From Qipengyuania pacifica (GTDB taxonomy: Bacteria > Pseudomonadota > Alphaproteobacteria > Sphingomonadales > Sphingomonadaceae), in assembly GCF_019857205.1 (NCBI RefSeq), contig NZ_JAHWXO010000002.1, positions 124,001 to 188,000 on the forward strand: a DNA stretch of 64,000 bases, given 5' to 3'. Below the pieces are notes generated by a model. The model had not been told where the DNA came from and searched no databases. It saw nothing but the letters and a program-made list of their open reading frames with translations. Both the position numbers and the translations under genes were made by a program. Within the stretch, counting starts at the first letter, position 1. Each line of letters opens with the position of its first letter. Shown one piece after another: positions 20,413 through 29,808 of this stretch.

Positions 20413-20766
20413 TTATACGGGGGATATGCTCGCCAGCAACGACTTCATGGCAAGCTGCTCATCAAGGCGTCTGGCCAGCCCGCGATCGAGCGTTCGGCAG
20501 ATGCCGAGCCACCAGTCGTAACTTTCGGTGTCGTCGGCCGCATGGGCGTGTTCAGCCTGCTGCGCTGCAACTTTCGCCGCGCTCAGCCCATGGTTCGCAA
20601 AGTGCTTCAGCGCTGCATGCATCACGCCATCGATAGGGGAAGCGGTGGCGACCATCTGCGCTGCCCCGGCATTGTCGTTCGCCGCGCGCGAGTGCGCTTT
20701 GCGAGCCAGTGCCCGGGCAATCGGCGAATGGGCGGTGGAACGTGCGGCAGCGAAATGGACCGGCAT
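20413..20766 (-). CDS. Small hypothetical protein
   Basis: This 117-residue soluble, Ala- and His-rich protein has no recognised domain. It contains S-R-A-A-N-D-N, a phrase frequent in alphaproteobacterial proteins, and a helical C-terminal half with Y-D-W-W-L-G-I-C-R-T-L-D-R-G-L-A-R-R-L. GAGGAGA lies about seven bases before ATG 20766. A second ATG at 20771 is out of frame. It is transcribed alone between the SleB-type hydrolase and the GGDEF-EAL gene. Function unknown. Confidence 0.6.
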   Translation of the reverse strand: MPVHFAAARSTAHSPIARALARKAHSRAANDNAGAAQMVATASPIDGVMHAALKHFANHGLSAAKVAAQQAEHAHAADDTESYDWWLGICRTLDRGLARRLDEQLAMKSLLASISPV

Positions 20767-20888
20767 GCCATGGTCTCCTCAGGGGGGGCTGGGCTGTTGA
20801 ACCCCCTCATGGCCGAAGCACGCTAAACTTCGGTTCCGCAGCATGGTTGTAGAGACGTAAAGGATTGCCTTCGTGTTGGCCCGCAAGC

Positions 20889-21968
20889 CTATTTCTTCCC
20901 GGGCTCGTTGATCCATTTGCCTGAATTGGCATACTCCTCGCGAACCCTGCCGGATTGCGGGAGCTTGTCGGCTGGAGGTGCGGCGGCGGGCGCCCCAACG
21001 GGCGCATCCGGTTCGGTACTGATACCGATAGCGGCATTGGAGGGAGGGGTAGGCTGTACAGGGCCGGGGACGTCCGCTTCCGCGCGCCGAATGTTGGGGG
21101 CGGCAAGCGGCTCCGCGCCGGCATAGTCGTCGGTAAAGGCACCGGCGGTTCCGGCCCCGCCTTTCCAGCGATAGAAACGGTGCGCGCCTATGGCACCGAT
21201 ATAATCGAGGCTGGCGGCCCAATAGGGGTTCACGTAATTGGTGTGGTAATGCGTGGCCAGGCCGACGGGCTTGTAAACCTCGCCCGCCAAGGCACCCAGC
21301 GCTACGGATTGGGCCACCGCCCAACCCCGGCGGGAAGGGGTGCGCGCCAGTGATCCGTCGCAGGTGAAGCTGAACTGGCAGCCCGTCTTGCGTTCCGACC
21401 CCTGAAACACCACACCGCAGATGCTGGCGGGATAGGCGGGATGTGCAACCCGGTTCAGGACCACCTGCGCCACCGCTTGTTGCCCCGACAAGCTTTCACT
21501 GGCGGCCTCGTAATACACTGCCATGGACAGGCACTGCAATGCGCGCGCCTTGTCGATGCCGTTGCCCGTCTGGCGAAATGCCTGTGCCGCTGCACCCGCG
21601 CCATGACTTTGTGCAAATTCGACGGTTTCAAGCGTCCCTTCGCTCTTGCGAAGGTCGGCGATATCTGTGGCAAGGCGCGGGGCATCTTCGAGGTAATAGA
21701 AAGCCGATCCAGGAAAGCTTTCGCCAGCCGTTTCGAACGGCATGGGCGTCAAAGGCACGCGTTCGTCGCCTAGGCCAATCGCGCTCCTGAAATCGGACCA
21801 TTCGCCTTGCGCTGCCACGGTCGGAAGAGCGATGGCAGCGCCAAGAATACCGAGGCGGGTCATCAGTTTACGGCGATCCTGCAGTCTGGCGGCCCGGCGC
21901 TGGGCGCGCGGCGAGGCGACGTGCAGCGCACGGTCCTTGTCCCCGGCCAACGCTTCCAATCCGCTCAA
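20889..21968 (-). CDS. Cell wall hydrolase, SleB/CwlJ family
   Basis: This is a predicted peptidoglycan hydrolase of 359 residues. A basic N-terminus leads to a hydrophobic signal/anchor (L-G-I-L-G-A-A-I-A-L-P-T-V-A-A). The Hydrolase_2 domain follows: L-S-M-A-V-Y-Y-E-A-A-S-E-S-L-S-G-Q with its catalytic Glu, V-V-L-N-R-V, C-Q-F-S-F-T-C-D-G and H-Y-H-T-N-Y-V-N-P-Y-W. The C-terminal 100 residues are Pro/Ala-rich. I chose a TTG start at 21968 because AAGGA lies six bases upstream; ATG 21863, just before the hydrophobic stretch, is the alternative. Confidence 0.82.
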   Translation of the reverse strand: MSGLEALAGDKDRALHVASPRAQRRAARLQDRRKLMTRLGILGAAIALPTVAAQGEWSDFRSAIGLGDERVPLTPMPFETAGESFPGSAFYYLEDAPRLATDIADLRKSEGTLETVEFAQSHGAGAAAQAFRQTGNGIDKARALQCLSMAVYYEAASESLSGQQAVAQVVLNRVAHPAYPASICGVVFQGSERKTGCQFSFTCDGSLARTPSRRGWAVAQSVALGALAGEVYKPVGLATHYHTNYVNPYWAASLDYIGAIGAHRFYRWKGGAGTAGAFTDDYAGAEPLAAPNIRRAEADVPGPVQPTPPSNAAIGISTEPDAPVGAPAAAPPADKLPQSGRVREEYANSGKWINEPGKK

Positions 21969-22134
21969 ACTGCGTCCTTCTTTCAGGAATTGCCCATAGC
22001 CTATACCCGGTAAGGCCGACAGATGTGTGCGATCGCCATCCCGCAACGGGACGGGATTCGATGGCGCGCTATAACAGCAAAACTTAATGAAGTTGCGTCT
22101 TGTGCAACGACACATTGCGCAGTAGTCGGCGCCG

Positions 22135-22305
22135 CGAGTCACGGGTTGGCCTGTTTCGCGCAGGCCCGAAGAGGGAAGAGGGTGCAAGCCCCTCGCTGCT
22201 CCCGCAACTGTGACCGGGGAGGTCCGCTCCACATGCCACTGCGAAAGCGGGAAGGCGGAACAGGGCCGCTGATCCGGGAGCCAGGAGACCTGCCCATGAC
22301 CGTCG
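22135..22305 (+). ncRNA. Cobalamin riboswitch
   Basis: The conserved elements appear in order: GGTTGGCCTG and GCAGGCC paired arms, GGGAAGAGGGTGCAAGCCCC, CCCGCAACTGTGACCGGGG, CCACTGCGAAAGCGGGAAGG, and the B12 box AGCCAGGAGACCTGCC around 22279-22294. It lies about 100 bases before btuB and would repress the uptake operon when adenosylcobalamin is plentiful. The exact ends are approximate. Confidence 0.95.
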
Positions 22306-22402
22306 TTCGGCTGCAGGGCGGGGTGTACCTGTAGCAAACGTGGATGGAGCGTTTCGGCTTCCTCCCGTCATGGGCGGCATTTCGTTCATGACAGGAGGTT
22401 AC

Positions 22403-24319
22403 GTGTATAAATATCTGCTTTTGATTTCCGCTTCGGCAGTACCTGGCGCAGCGTATGCGCAGACTGCCAGCGAGCAGGCGCTCGAGGAAATCATCGCCGC
22501 CCAGGACGAGGCAAACGAGGCTGGCGATCAGCAAGCGACTGTGGGCAGCTATCGCAGCGCGGCCCCGGCCGAGGCGATCATCACGGTCACGGCCAACGGC
22601 CTCGGCACCGATCTGCGCAATACCGGCCAGTCGGTCACCGTCATCGGACGTGAAGAGATCGAAACCATTCAGGGTGCCGATCCGGCACGCGCACTTGCGC
22701 GCGTTCCCGGTCTGTCGCTGTCGCGTAGCGGGGGTGTCGGTACGGTAACCAGCGTGAACGTGCGCGGCGCCAATCCCGACCAGCTTCTGGTACTGGTCGA
22801 CGGCGTGCGCGTGGCCGACCAGGCGAGCCCTTCGGGCGGCTTCGATTTCGGCAATCTACTGCTCGGCACAGCCGGCAAGATCGATGTTCTGCGCGGATCG
22901 AACAGCACGATCTGGGGATCGGAAGCCGTGGGCGGGGTGATCGACATCTCGACGCGGGCCGAACGCGGCATGACTGCCAGCGTCGAGTACGGCTCGCGAG
23001 ACACGCTGTTTGCCAGCGCCGCTGCCGGAGCAGGCAATGACAATGCCTTTATCGGCCTGACCGGGTCATGGTTCGAGACCGACGGATTTTCCGCAGCCGC
23101 ATCGGGCACGGAAGCCGACGGATCGAAGCAATTCGCTATCGGCTCCAGCGCCTTCCTCAATCTGACCCCCAGCCTCGAACTGTTCGCGCATGGTAATTTT
23201 GCAGAAGGCGACGTCGAAATCGATGGCTTTCCCGCACCCAACTTCGTCCTCGCCGATACCGACGATACGCAAAAGACTACGCGTTACTGGGGCGATGTCG
23301 GCCTTGCCTATTATGGCAACGACCTGACCCTGCGCGCTGCATACAGCCTGTCCGATACCAAGCGCGCCAATCGCGATGGTTCCGGGGCGGAGACTTTCGC
23401 CAGCGACGGCCGCTCCGATCGCATCTCGCTGCGCGGTGAATACCGCTTGCTGGGCGGCCTCTCGCTGGCTTTCGGAGGCGATCATGAATGGACCGAGTTT
23501 GAAACGAGCTTCGACACGGCCGCCGAAACCGAAATCAGCGGCGCCTATGCGCAGCTCGGCTGGGTGATGGGCCGTCTGGCCGTCCATGGCGGTGCGCGCG
23601 TGGACGATCACGAACAGTTCGGCACGCATGTCAGCTTCGGCGGTGATGTGAGCTACGGCTTTGGCGACGACTGGCGCGTGCGCGGTAGCGTGGGCGAAGG
23701 CTTCAAGGCACCGACACTGTATCAGTTACTCTCGTTCTATGGGAATACGGAGCTCGAACCCGAAGAAAGCACCAGCTACGATCTGGGCGTCGAAAAAGGG
23801 CAGCGGGGGTCAGGTCTGCACCTCGCGTTGACAGGCTTCCGCCGCGACAGCGACAATCTGATCGGGTTCGGCGTTACGCCTGAGAGGCCTTCCGGGGTGT
23901 ACCTGAACACCGCCCGCGCCCGCGCGCAGGGCATCGAAGCGGAAGCAGGCTTCGATCTTGCACCCGGTCTTCGCCTTGCCGGCATATATTCTTATGTCGA
24001 TGCGGAGGACCGTACGACCGATCTCGATCTGGCGCGGCGACCGAAGCATTTCGGCACCATTTACGGCGACTGGATCAGCGATTTCGGACTCGGCCTGGGG
24101 GCGGATCTGCGCCTCGTGGGTGCAAGCTGGGATAATACCTCCAACACCGTTCGCCTCGAAGGATACGAGCTGCTCGATGTGCGGGCATCCTTCGGCCTGG
24201 GCGACAATCTGGAACTGTTCGGCCGCGTCGAGAACGTGTTCGACACCGATTACCAGACGGTTGCGGGATATGGGACGGCTGGCCGCAGCGTCTTCGGCGG
24301 GATCAGGGCGAAGATGTGA
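22403..24319 (+). CDS. btuB: TonB-dependent vitamin B12 receptor
   Basis: The 638-residue outer-membrane receptor has a signal peptide ending A-Y-A-Q, a TonB-dependent plug (about 60-170, with V-N-V-R-G-A-N-P-D-Q-L-L-V-L-V-D-G-V-R and I-D-V-L-R-G), and a 22-strand barrel closing with N-V-F-D-T-D-Y-Q. Cobalamin specificity is inferred from the riboswitch and the downstream btuFCD genes. GTG 22403 follows AGGAGG by four bases; ATG 22388 in the same frame is an alternative. The chain ends in K-M rather than the usual aromatic residue. Confidence 0.88.
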   Translation: MYKYLLLISASAVPGAAYAQTASEQALEEIIAAQDEANEAGDQQATVGSYRSAAPAEAIITVTANGLGTDLRNTGQSVTVIGREEIETIQGADPARALARVPGLSLSRSGGVGTVTSVNVRGANPDQLLVLVDGVRVADQASPSGGFDFGNLLLGTAGKIDVLRGSNSTIWGSEAVGGVIDISTRAERGMTASVEYGSRDTLFASAAAGAGNDNAFIGLTGSWFETDGFSAAASGTEADGSKQFAIGSSAFLNLTPSLELFAHGNFAEGDVEIDGFPAPNFVLADTDDTQKTTRYWGDVGLAYYGNDLTLRAAYSLSDTKRANRDGSGAETFASDGRSDRISLRGEYRLLGGLSLAFGGDHEWTEFETSFDTAAETEISGAYAQLGWVMGRLAVHGGARVDDHEQFGTHVSFGGDVSYGFGDDWRVRGSVGEGFKAPTLYQLLSFYGNTELEPEESTSYDLGVEKGQRGSGLHLALTGFRRDSDNLIGFGVTPERPSGVYLNTARARAQGIEAEAGFDLAPGLRLAGIYSYVDAEDRTTDLDLARRPKHFGTIYGDWISDFGLGLGADLRLVGASWDNTSNTVRLEGYELLDVRASFGLGDNLELFGRVENVFDTDYQTVAGYGTAGRSVFGGIRAKM

Positions 24320-25131
24320 AACCGCTGCTCGCCGCATCGGTCCTGCTCCTTGCCGCATGTGCGCAGGGCGGGGCCGATGCGCCGACGGCTGGGGCGCGGC
24401 CGACCATCGTCAGCCTGAACCCCTGCACCGATGCGATCCTTGCCGATGTGACGGCGCCGGGACAATTGCTGGCGATATCCCATTACAGCAAGGATCCGCG
24501 GTCGAGCTCGATGCCGGCGAAACAGGCGTCGCGATACCGCGCCACCGGAGGAACGGTCGAAGAGGTTCTCGCGCTCGATCCGGATGTGGTCGTGGCGGGA
24601 AGCTTTATCGCACCTGCAACGCGCGCCGCGCTGGAAGATCTGGGCATGCAGGTCGTGACGTTCGGCATCGCCAGTGATGTCGCCTCGAGCGAAGAGCAGA
24701 TCCGGGAACTGGCTTCTCTGGCTGGGAATCCGCAAGCGGGGCAGCGCCTTATCGAACGGATCGGAGCGGCGCTCACCGAAGCAGAGGCGCCGGACGGGCG
24801 CGCCGTCGACGTTCTCCTGTGGCAGCCCGGCGGAATTGTCGCGGGCGAGCAATCGCTGGTGAGCGACCTGCTTGCCCGTACCGGCTTCACGAACGGAGCG
24901 CCGGCCCGCGGGCTGTCCCAGGCCGACTATGTGGCGCTCGAAGATGTGGTTGCCGCGCCGCCGCAGGTGTTGCTGGTTGCAGGCGGCGACCTTGGCCAGC
25001 AGCACCCGGTGCTGGACCGGCTGCCGGACATGCGGCGCGAACGCTTCGATACCAGCCTGCTTTACTGCGGCGGTCCGACGATCATCCGTGCCGCTCGCCG
25101 ACTGGCGGAGATACGGAGCACAATATCGTGA
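24316..25131 (+). CDS. btuF: Cobalamin-binding periplasmic lipoprotein of the ABC importer
   Basis: This 271-residue protein has a lipobox (L-L-L-A-A-C, Cys near residue 15) and a class III substrate-binding fold: I-V-S-L-N-P-C-T-D at the N-terminus and the V-L-A-L-D-P-D-V-V-V motif typical of BtuF/FhuD-like proteins. It would capture B12 released by BtuB and deliver it to BtuC. It starts with GTG overlapping the btuB stop by four bases (GTGA). Naming follows operon context, since siderophore-binding relatives look similar. Confidence 0.82.
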   Translation: MKPLLAASVLLLAACAQGGADAPTAGARPTIVSLNPCTDAILADVTAPGQLLAISHYSKDPRSSSMPAKQASRYRATGGTVEEVLALDPDVVVAGSFIAPATRAALEDLGMQVVTFGIASDVASSEEQIRELASLAGNPQAGQRLIERIGAALTEAEAPDGRAVDVLLWQPGGIVAGEQSLVSDLLARTGFTNGAPARGLSQADYVALEDVVAAPPQVLLVAGGDLGQQHPVLDRLPDMRRERFDTSLLYCGGPTIIRAARRLAEIRSTIS

Positions 25132-26081
25132 ACCGCGCGACTTTGATCTTCGGCGGGTTGCTCATCGTTGCGCTTCCGCTTTCGCTGCTGGCGGGGCGGG
25201 TCTGGCTCGATCCCGCCAGCACGCCCAACGCCGCGCTCATCCTTGCAGAGCTGCGTCTGCCGCGCGCCCTGCTGGCCATGGTCGTCGGCGCGGGATTGGG
25301 AGCGGGCGGGGCAGCCATGCAGGGCTATCTGCGCAATCCGCTGGCCGACCCCGGTCTTTTCGGGATCGCTCCGGGCGCGGCGCTGGGTGCCGTGGCCGCG
25401 CTTTGGTTCGGCTATGCCGCTTCGCCGTGGCTTCTTCCCGCATTCGCCTTGATCGGGGCGGGCGGGGCGATGGCGTTGCTTGCGGCGATTGCCGGACGCA
25501 CGGGTGGGATCGCGCTGTTCACGCTCGCCGGGTTGATGGTTGCGAGCCTCGCCGGCGCATTGACGGCGCTTGCGATCAGCATGGCACCCAATGCCTTCGC
25601 CATGAGCGAAATCGTGATGTGGCTGAACGGCGCGCTGACCGACCGGAGCTGGCGCGAAGTGTGGCTGGCCACCCCGCTCGTGGCGCTGGGCGTGCTTCTG
25701 CTCTGGCAGAGCGGGAAATCGCTGGATGCACTTACGCTGGGGGAACCCGTCGCCCGGTCCCTTGGGGTCGAACCCGGACGGCTGCTCTGGCTGCTGATCG
25801 TGGGCATAGGGCTGACGGTCGGCGCGGGCGTCGCGGTGGCGGGTATCATCGGCTTCGTAGGCCTCATCGTGCCCCATCTGGTTCGGCCCTTCACCGATAG
25901 CCGGCCTTCGCAGCTCATTGTGCCGAGCGCATTGGCCGGGTCCCTGCTGGTGCTGGTCGCGGACAGCGTCGTACGCATATTGCCACTGGTGACGGAACTG
26001 CGTCTGGGCATCGCCTTGAGCCTCCTTGGCGCTCCATTCTTTCTCTGGTTGCTGCTGCGCATGCGCAGGGGGCTGGCATGA
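25128..26081 (+). CDS. btuC: Cobalamin ABC importer permease
   Basis: The 317-residue FecCD-family permease has about ten transmembrane helices. It contains R-L-P-R-A-L-L-A-M-V-V-G, A-M-Q-G-Y-L-R-N-P-L-A-D-P, and the ATPase-contact region G-I-I-G-F-V-G-L-I-V-P-H-L-V-R. These are family hallmarks, and the length is normal. GTG 25128 overlaps the btuF stop as GTGA, giving tight translational coupling. It works with BtuD as a dimer in the inner membrane. Confidence 0.88.
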   Translation: MNRATLIFGGLLIVALPLSLLAGRVWLDPASTPNAALILAELRLPRALLAMVVGAGLGAGGAAMQGYLRNPLADPGLFGIAPGAALGAVAALWFGYAASPWLLPAFALIGAGGAMALLAAIAGRTGGIALFTLAGLMVASLAGALTALAISMAPNAFAMSEIVMWLNGALTDRSWREVWLATPLVALGVLLLWQSGKSLDALTLGEPVARSLGVEPGRLLWLLIVGIGLTVGAGVAVAGIIGFVGLIVPHLVRPFTDSRPSQLIVPSALAGSLLVLVADSVVRILPLVTELRLGIALSLLGAPFFLWLLLRMRRGLA

Positions 26082-26806
26082 TGCTCGCGGCACGGGAAGT
26101 CTCCGTCGACAAGCGTCTGTCCCGCATCTCGCTCGAACTTGCGCCGGGATCGATCACGGCGATCTGCGGGCCGAACGGTGCGGGTAAATCGACCTTGCTC
26201 GAGGCGCTTGCGGGCTTGCTGGTGCCCGATGGTGGAATGGTGGCCTTCGACGGGGTGGATGCTTCCACAACGCCACCACGGGACCGAGCAAAGTGTATCG
26301 GCTATCTCCCCCAAGCGCATGAGATTGCCTGGGATGTTCCGGTGCGCAGCCTGGTCGAACTCGGGCGCATGCCGCATGGCGATCGCCTGTCCGGGCCGGT
26401 CGATGCCGCTCTGGACGCGCTCGACATCGCACAGCTTTCGCATCGCCGGGCGCAATCGCTGTCGGGCGGCGAAACGGCCCGCGTGTTGCTGGCCCGTGTC
26501 CTGGCGGGCGAACCGCGATGGATCCTTGCCGACGAGCCGCTGGCTGCGCTCGACATCGCCCACCAGCTCACCCTGCTGCGCCATCTTCGCGATGCCGCCG
26601 ACAAAGGGGCGGGCGTGGTTCTTGTCCTGCACGATCTGGCGCACGCCATGAACCACGCCGACCGGGTGGTCGTGCTCGATGCCGGCGAACTTGCCGCCGA
26701 TGGCAGATGCGAAGACGCGCTCGACCCACGAGTGATCGAGCGCGTCTGGAAAGTTCCCGTCCGATGGATCGGCGAACCGAACCACCGGGCGTTGATCAGC
26801 GGCTGA
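26078..26806 (+). CDS. btuD: Cobalamin ABC importer ATP-binding protein
   Basis: The 242-residue ATPase has Walker A G-P-N-G-A-G-K-S-T, Q-loop L-P-Q-A-H-E, signature L-S-G-G-E-T-A-R-V, Walker B R-W-I-L-A-D-E-P and the H-loop V-L-H-D-L. It energises BtuC. Two consecutive ATG codons start at 26078; the first overlaps the btuC stop. The gene ends immediately against the convergent M3 peptidase gene, so no terminator space exists between them. Confidence 0.88.
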   Translation: MMLAAREVSVDKRLSRISLELAPGSITAICGPNGAGKSTLLEALAGLLVPDGGMVAFDGVDASTTPPRDRAKCIGYLPQAHEIAWDVPVRSLVELGRMPHGDRLSGPVDAALDALDIAQLSHRRAQSLSGGETARVLLARVLAGEPRWILADEPLAALDIAHQLTLLRHLRDAADKGAGVVLVLHDLAHAMNHADRVVVLDAGELAADGRCEDALDPRVIERVWKVPVRWIGEPNHRALISG

Positions 26807-29050
26807 TTATCCGGCTGTATCTGCCGGCAGCGCGCCGTCCGATACTTCGCTGTCCGCAGCTTCGTTGCCCGGGACAAGGCCCCGCGCTTCAAGCATCGGC
26901 GTGACGTCCGGATCGCGTCCGGCAAAGTTCCGGAACATTTCGAAGTAATCCATCGTGCCACCGGTGCTCAGCACTGTTTCGCGATAGTGGTCGCCATTCG
27001 CGCGGGTAAGACCCCCGTTTTCCATGAACCACTTGCGGCTGTCGCGGTCGAGCATTTCGGTCCACAGATAGCTGTAATAGCCTGCCGAATAGCCGGCCGG
27101 TCCGCTGAAGATGTGGTTGAAATAGGTCGAACGGTAGCGTGGCGGAACCAGGTCGATTTCAAGGCCGAGTTCTTCGAGCGACTTGCGTTCGAATTCGGTA
27201 ACCTTGGCTGGCGTGTTGATCGCTTCGGCCTGTTCCTTCGACAGGGCCGCCCACTTCATGTCGAGCAGTGCCGCTTCGACGGTTTCACCGAAGTCGTAAC
27301 CCTGGTTGAACTTCGCCGCCGCTTCGATCTTGGTGATCATTTCGGAGGGGATCGGCTCGCCCGTGCGATAGTGCTTGGCATAGTTGGACAGCACTTCGGG
27401 GTAGGTCGCCCAAACCTCGTTCACCTGGCTCGGATATTCAACGAAGTCACGCGCCACGGCGGTGCCGGACAGGCTGGGATAGGTCTGGTTGGCGAAGAAG
27501 CCGTGCAGAGCATGGCCGAATTCGTGGAACATGGTGTTCACATTGTCGAAGCTGACCAGCTGGACTTCGCCCGTTGGCGCCTTCGGAATGTTCAGCACGT
27601 TGTAGATCACCGGCTTGGTGTTCCACAGCTTGCTCTGATCGACGAAGTTGCTCATCCAGGCGCCGCCGCGCTTGGACGGGCGTTGGAACGGGTCGAAGTA
27701 GAAGATGCCCAGTTCGCTGCCATCGCGGTCGAACACGGTGTAGGTCCACACATCGGGGTGATAGACCGGCAGGTCCGTGCGGCGTTCGAACCTAAGGCCG
27801 TACAGCTTGTTCGCGGCATAGAACACACCGTCTTCCAGCACCTTGTCGAGCTGGAAATACTCGGTCATCGCGTCTTCATCGAGGTCGTAGCGAGCTGCCT
27901 TCACCTTGTTGGCGTAGCGATACCAGTCCCACGGCTTCACTTCGAAATTGCCGCCATCGGCCTTGATCGCTTCGTCAAGCATGGCTGCTTCGCGCCGCTG
28001 CGTTGCGGCGAGGGCAGGTACCATGCGTTCCATGAAGCCAAGCGCGGTGGCAGGCTTTTCGGCCATGCGATCCCACATGGCATAGGTTGCCCAGTCGGGT
28101 TCGCCGAACAGCGATGCCTTTTCGGCGCGCAGCGCTGCAATCTTGGCCACCAGCGGACGGGTATCGATGTCGGTGGTGCCGTCTGCACGGTGATAGGAAG
28201 CCATGAACAGCTTCTCGCGCGCGGCGCGATTGGTCATATTTGGCAACAACGGCTGCTGTGTGGTGTTCTGCAGCGCAATCGCATATTTCCCGGGATGGCC
28301 CTTTTCGGTGGCAAAATCGGCGGCAGACTTGATGTCGGATTCCGAAAGGCCAGCCAGTTCTTCGCGTGTATCGAAGATGACCGGCTGATCGGCCATGGCT
28401 GCGCGTGCTTCCTGGCCGAATTCGGTCGTGATTTCTGACAGCTCGGAATTGATTTCCTTCACCCGGGCACGCTGTGCGTCGGTCAGCAGGGCGCCGGCGT
28501 GAACCATGCCTTCATAGGTGTCTTCGAGCAGCTTGGCGTCTTCGCGCGTCATCGCCATTGCGGCGCGATTGTCATACACGGCTTTCACCCGGGCGAAGAG
28601 CTCGGGGTTGAGCGTGATGGAATCGGAATGTGCGGTCAGCTTGGGGCTGATCTCGGTGTTGATCTCGTCCAGCCGGTCGGTCGTGTTCGATCCGGTCAGG
28701 GCGAAGAAGACGGTGGCGACGCGGCCCAGCATCCGGCCCGACTTTTCGAGCGCAACGATCGTGTTGGAGAATGTCGGCGCTTCGGGGTTGTTGATGATGG
28801 CATCGATTTCAGCCTTGTGGATCGCCATGCCCTGCTCGAACGCGGGGATGTAATCGTCTTCGGAAATCTTGCTGAAATCGGGCGCGTGGAACGGCAGGGT
28901 GCTGTCGGACGCGAAATATCCGGTTCCCTGCGGTATGTTTGCGCCCGCGGTGTTGGCGTCTGCCATGGTTTCGATTTCTCCGCCCGGAGTGGTGGCGCAA
29001 GCGCCAAGAAGTGCGGATGCTGCAACGGTGGCCAGGATCTGGGCCTTCAT
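26807..29050 (-). CDS. M3 family metallopeptidase (Dcp-like oligopeptidase), lipoprotein
   Basis: The 747-residue zinc peptidase has a lipoprotein signal (A-S-A-L-L-G-A-C, Cys near residue 18) and the family active site M-F-H-E-F-G-H-A-L-H, followed by P-S-Q-V-N-E-V-W, as in peptidyl-dipeptidase Dcp and oligopeptidase A. The whole thimet-oligopeptidase fold length is present. As a lipoprotein it would digest peptides in the periplasm, unlike cytoplasmic OpdA. ATG 29050 adjoins the signal peptide. It converges with btuD. Confidence 0.92.
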   Translation of the reverse strand: MKAQILATVAASALLGACATTPGGEIETMADANTAGANIPQGTGYFASDSTLPFHAPDFSKISEDDYIPAFEQGMAIHKAEIDAIINNPEAPTFSNTIVALEKSGRMLGRVATVFFALTGSNTTDRLDEINTEISPKLTAHSDSITLNPELFARVKAVYDNRAAMAMTREDAKLLEDTYEGMVHAGALLTDAQRARVKEINSELSEITTEFGQEARAAMADQPVIFDTREELAGLSESDIKSAADFATEKGHPGKYAIALQNTTQQPLLPNMTNRAAREKLFMASYHRADGTTDIDTRPLVAKIAALRAEKASLFGEPDWATYAMWDRMAEKPATALGFMERMVPALAATQRREAAMLDEAIKADGGNFEVKPWDWYRYANKVKAARYDLDEDAMTEYFQLDKVLEDGVFYAANKLYGLRFERRTDLPVYHPDVWTYTVFDRDGSELGIFYFDPFQRPSKRGGAWMSNFVDQSKLWNTKPVIYNVLNIPKAPTGEVQLVSFDNVNTMFHEFGHALHGFFANQTYPSLSGTAVARDFVEYPSQVNEVWATYPEVLSNYAKHYRTGEPIPSEMITKIEAAAKFNQGYDFGETVEAALLDMKWAALSKEQAEAINTPAKVTEFERKSLEELGLEIDLVPPRYRSTYFNHIFSGPAGYSAGYYSYLWTEMLDRDSRKWFMENGGLTRANGDHYRETVLSTGGTMDYFEMFRNFAGRDPDVTPMLEARGLVPGNEAADSEVSDGALPADTAG

Positions 29051-29178
29051 GTTGTTCCCCTCATGATTGTGCGCCACGCGGAACCCGGGCGCGGGAATGC
29101 GATAATGATATGCGCGATTGGCCTGCCTGTTGCGCGCACGCAAGCATGCATACGTCGCCGGTCGGCGCATCTCATACG

Positions 29179-29808
29179 TTAGTCGAACGGGACGGGCTCG
29201 CCCTGGTTCCTGTCGGCGCGCTCCCGCGCGGTATCCAGTGCTTCGTCCAATGCCTGGCGGTTCACGGTCATGAGACGCGGGCGGCCTCCGTCACGGTCGA
29301 CGACCAGCCAGATTGCACCCAGTTCGAAGAAACCGCCCTGGTCCTTTGCCACACTCATGCGCGAAAGATCGATCTTCTGGAGCACCTCGATCATGGCCGG
29401 GTCGAATATCTCGTCGAACACGGCCTCCACTTCGGTGCGATCCTTGATCTCCCGTCTTTTTCCGTCGCCATCGATATAGAGCAGCGGCAGGCCGACTTCG
29501 CGCAGCAGGCGTGCCTTATCGCCGCTTCGTGCGGCATCGCGCAGCGTCGATATCGCCACGTCGAACTGGCTGGCACTGGTGCCGGTGGCACAGGAGATCG
29601 CGCCACCTTCGACAAAGTCATGATCGCGATCGAACTGGGGATTTCGTTCTTTCTGGCTCGACCATACCAACAACAGGCAGTCGCCGGGGGCAGCCTCACC
29701 CTTGGCGACGATGTCGGCCGACTTTTCCGTCTCACCGTCGCCATCGGGCACGCACGCCCATGCCGTCGTCACGGCGAGTAGCAGGGGGGAGAGGTAGAGG
29801 CGGTTCAT
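29179..29808 (-). CDS. Exported hypothetical protein, coupled to thpR
   Basis: The 209-residue protein has a short N-terminal hydrophobic signal (L-Y-L-S-P-L-L-L-A-V-T-T-A-W-A-C). The mature part has a F-E-L-G-A-I-W-L-V-V-D-R-D-G-G-R-P-R-L segment and charged helices. I cannot assign a domain. Its ATG overlaps the thpR stop as ATGA, so the two are translated from one message. A signal peptide ending at A-C could make it a lipoprotein, but the position -3/-1 residues are not a good lipobox. Confidence 0.65.
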   Translation of the reverse strand: MNRLYLSPLLLAVTTAWACVPDGDGETEKSADIVAKGEAAPGDCLLLVWSSQKERNPQFDRDHDFVEGGAISCATGTSASQFDVAISTLRDAARSGDKARLLREVGLPLLYIDGDGKRREIKDRTEVEAVFDEIFDPAMIEVLQKIDLSRMSVAKDQGGFFELGAIWLVVDRDGGRPRLMTVNRQALDEALDTARERADRNQGEPVPFD

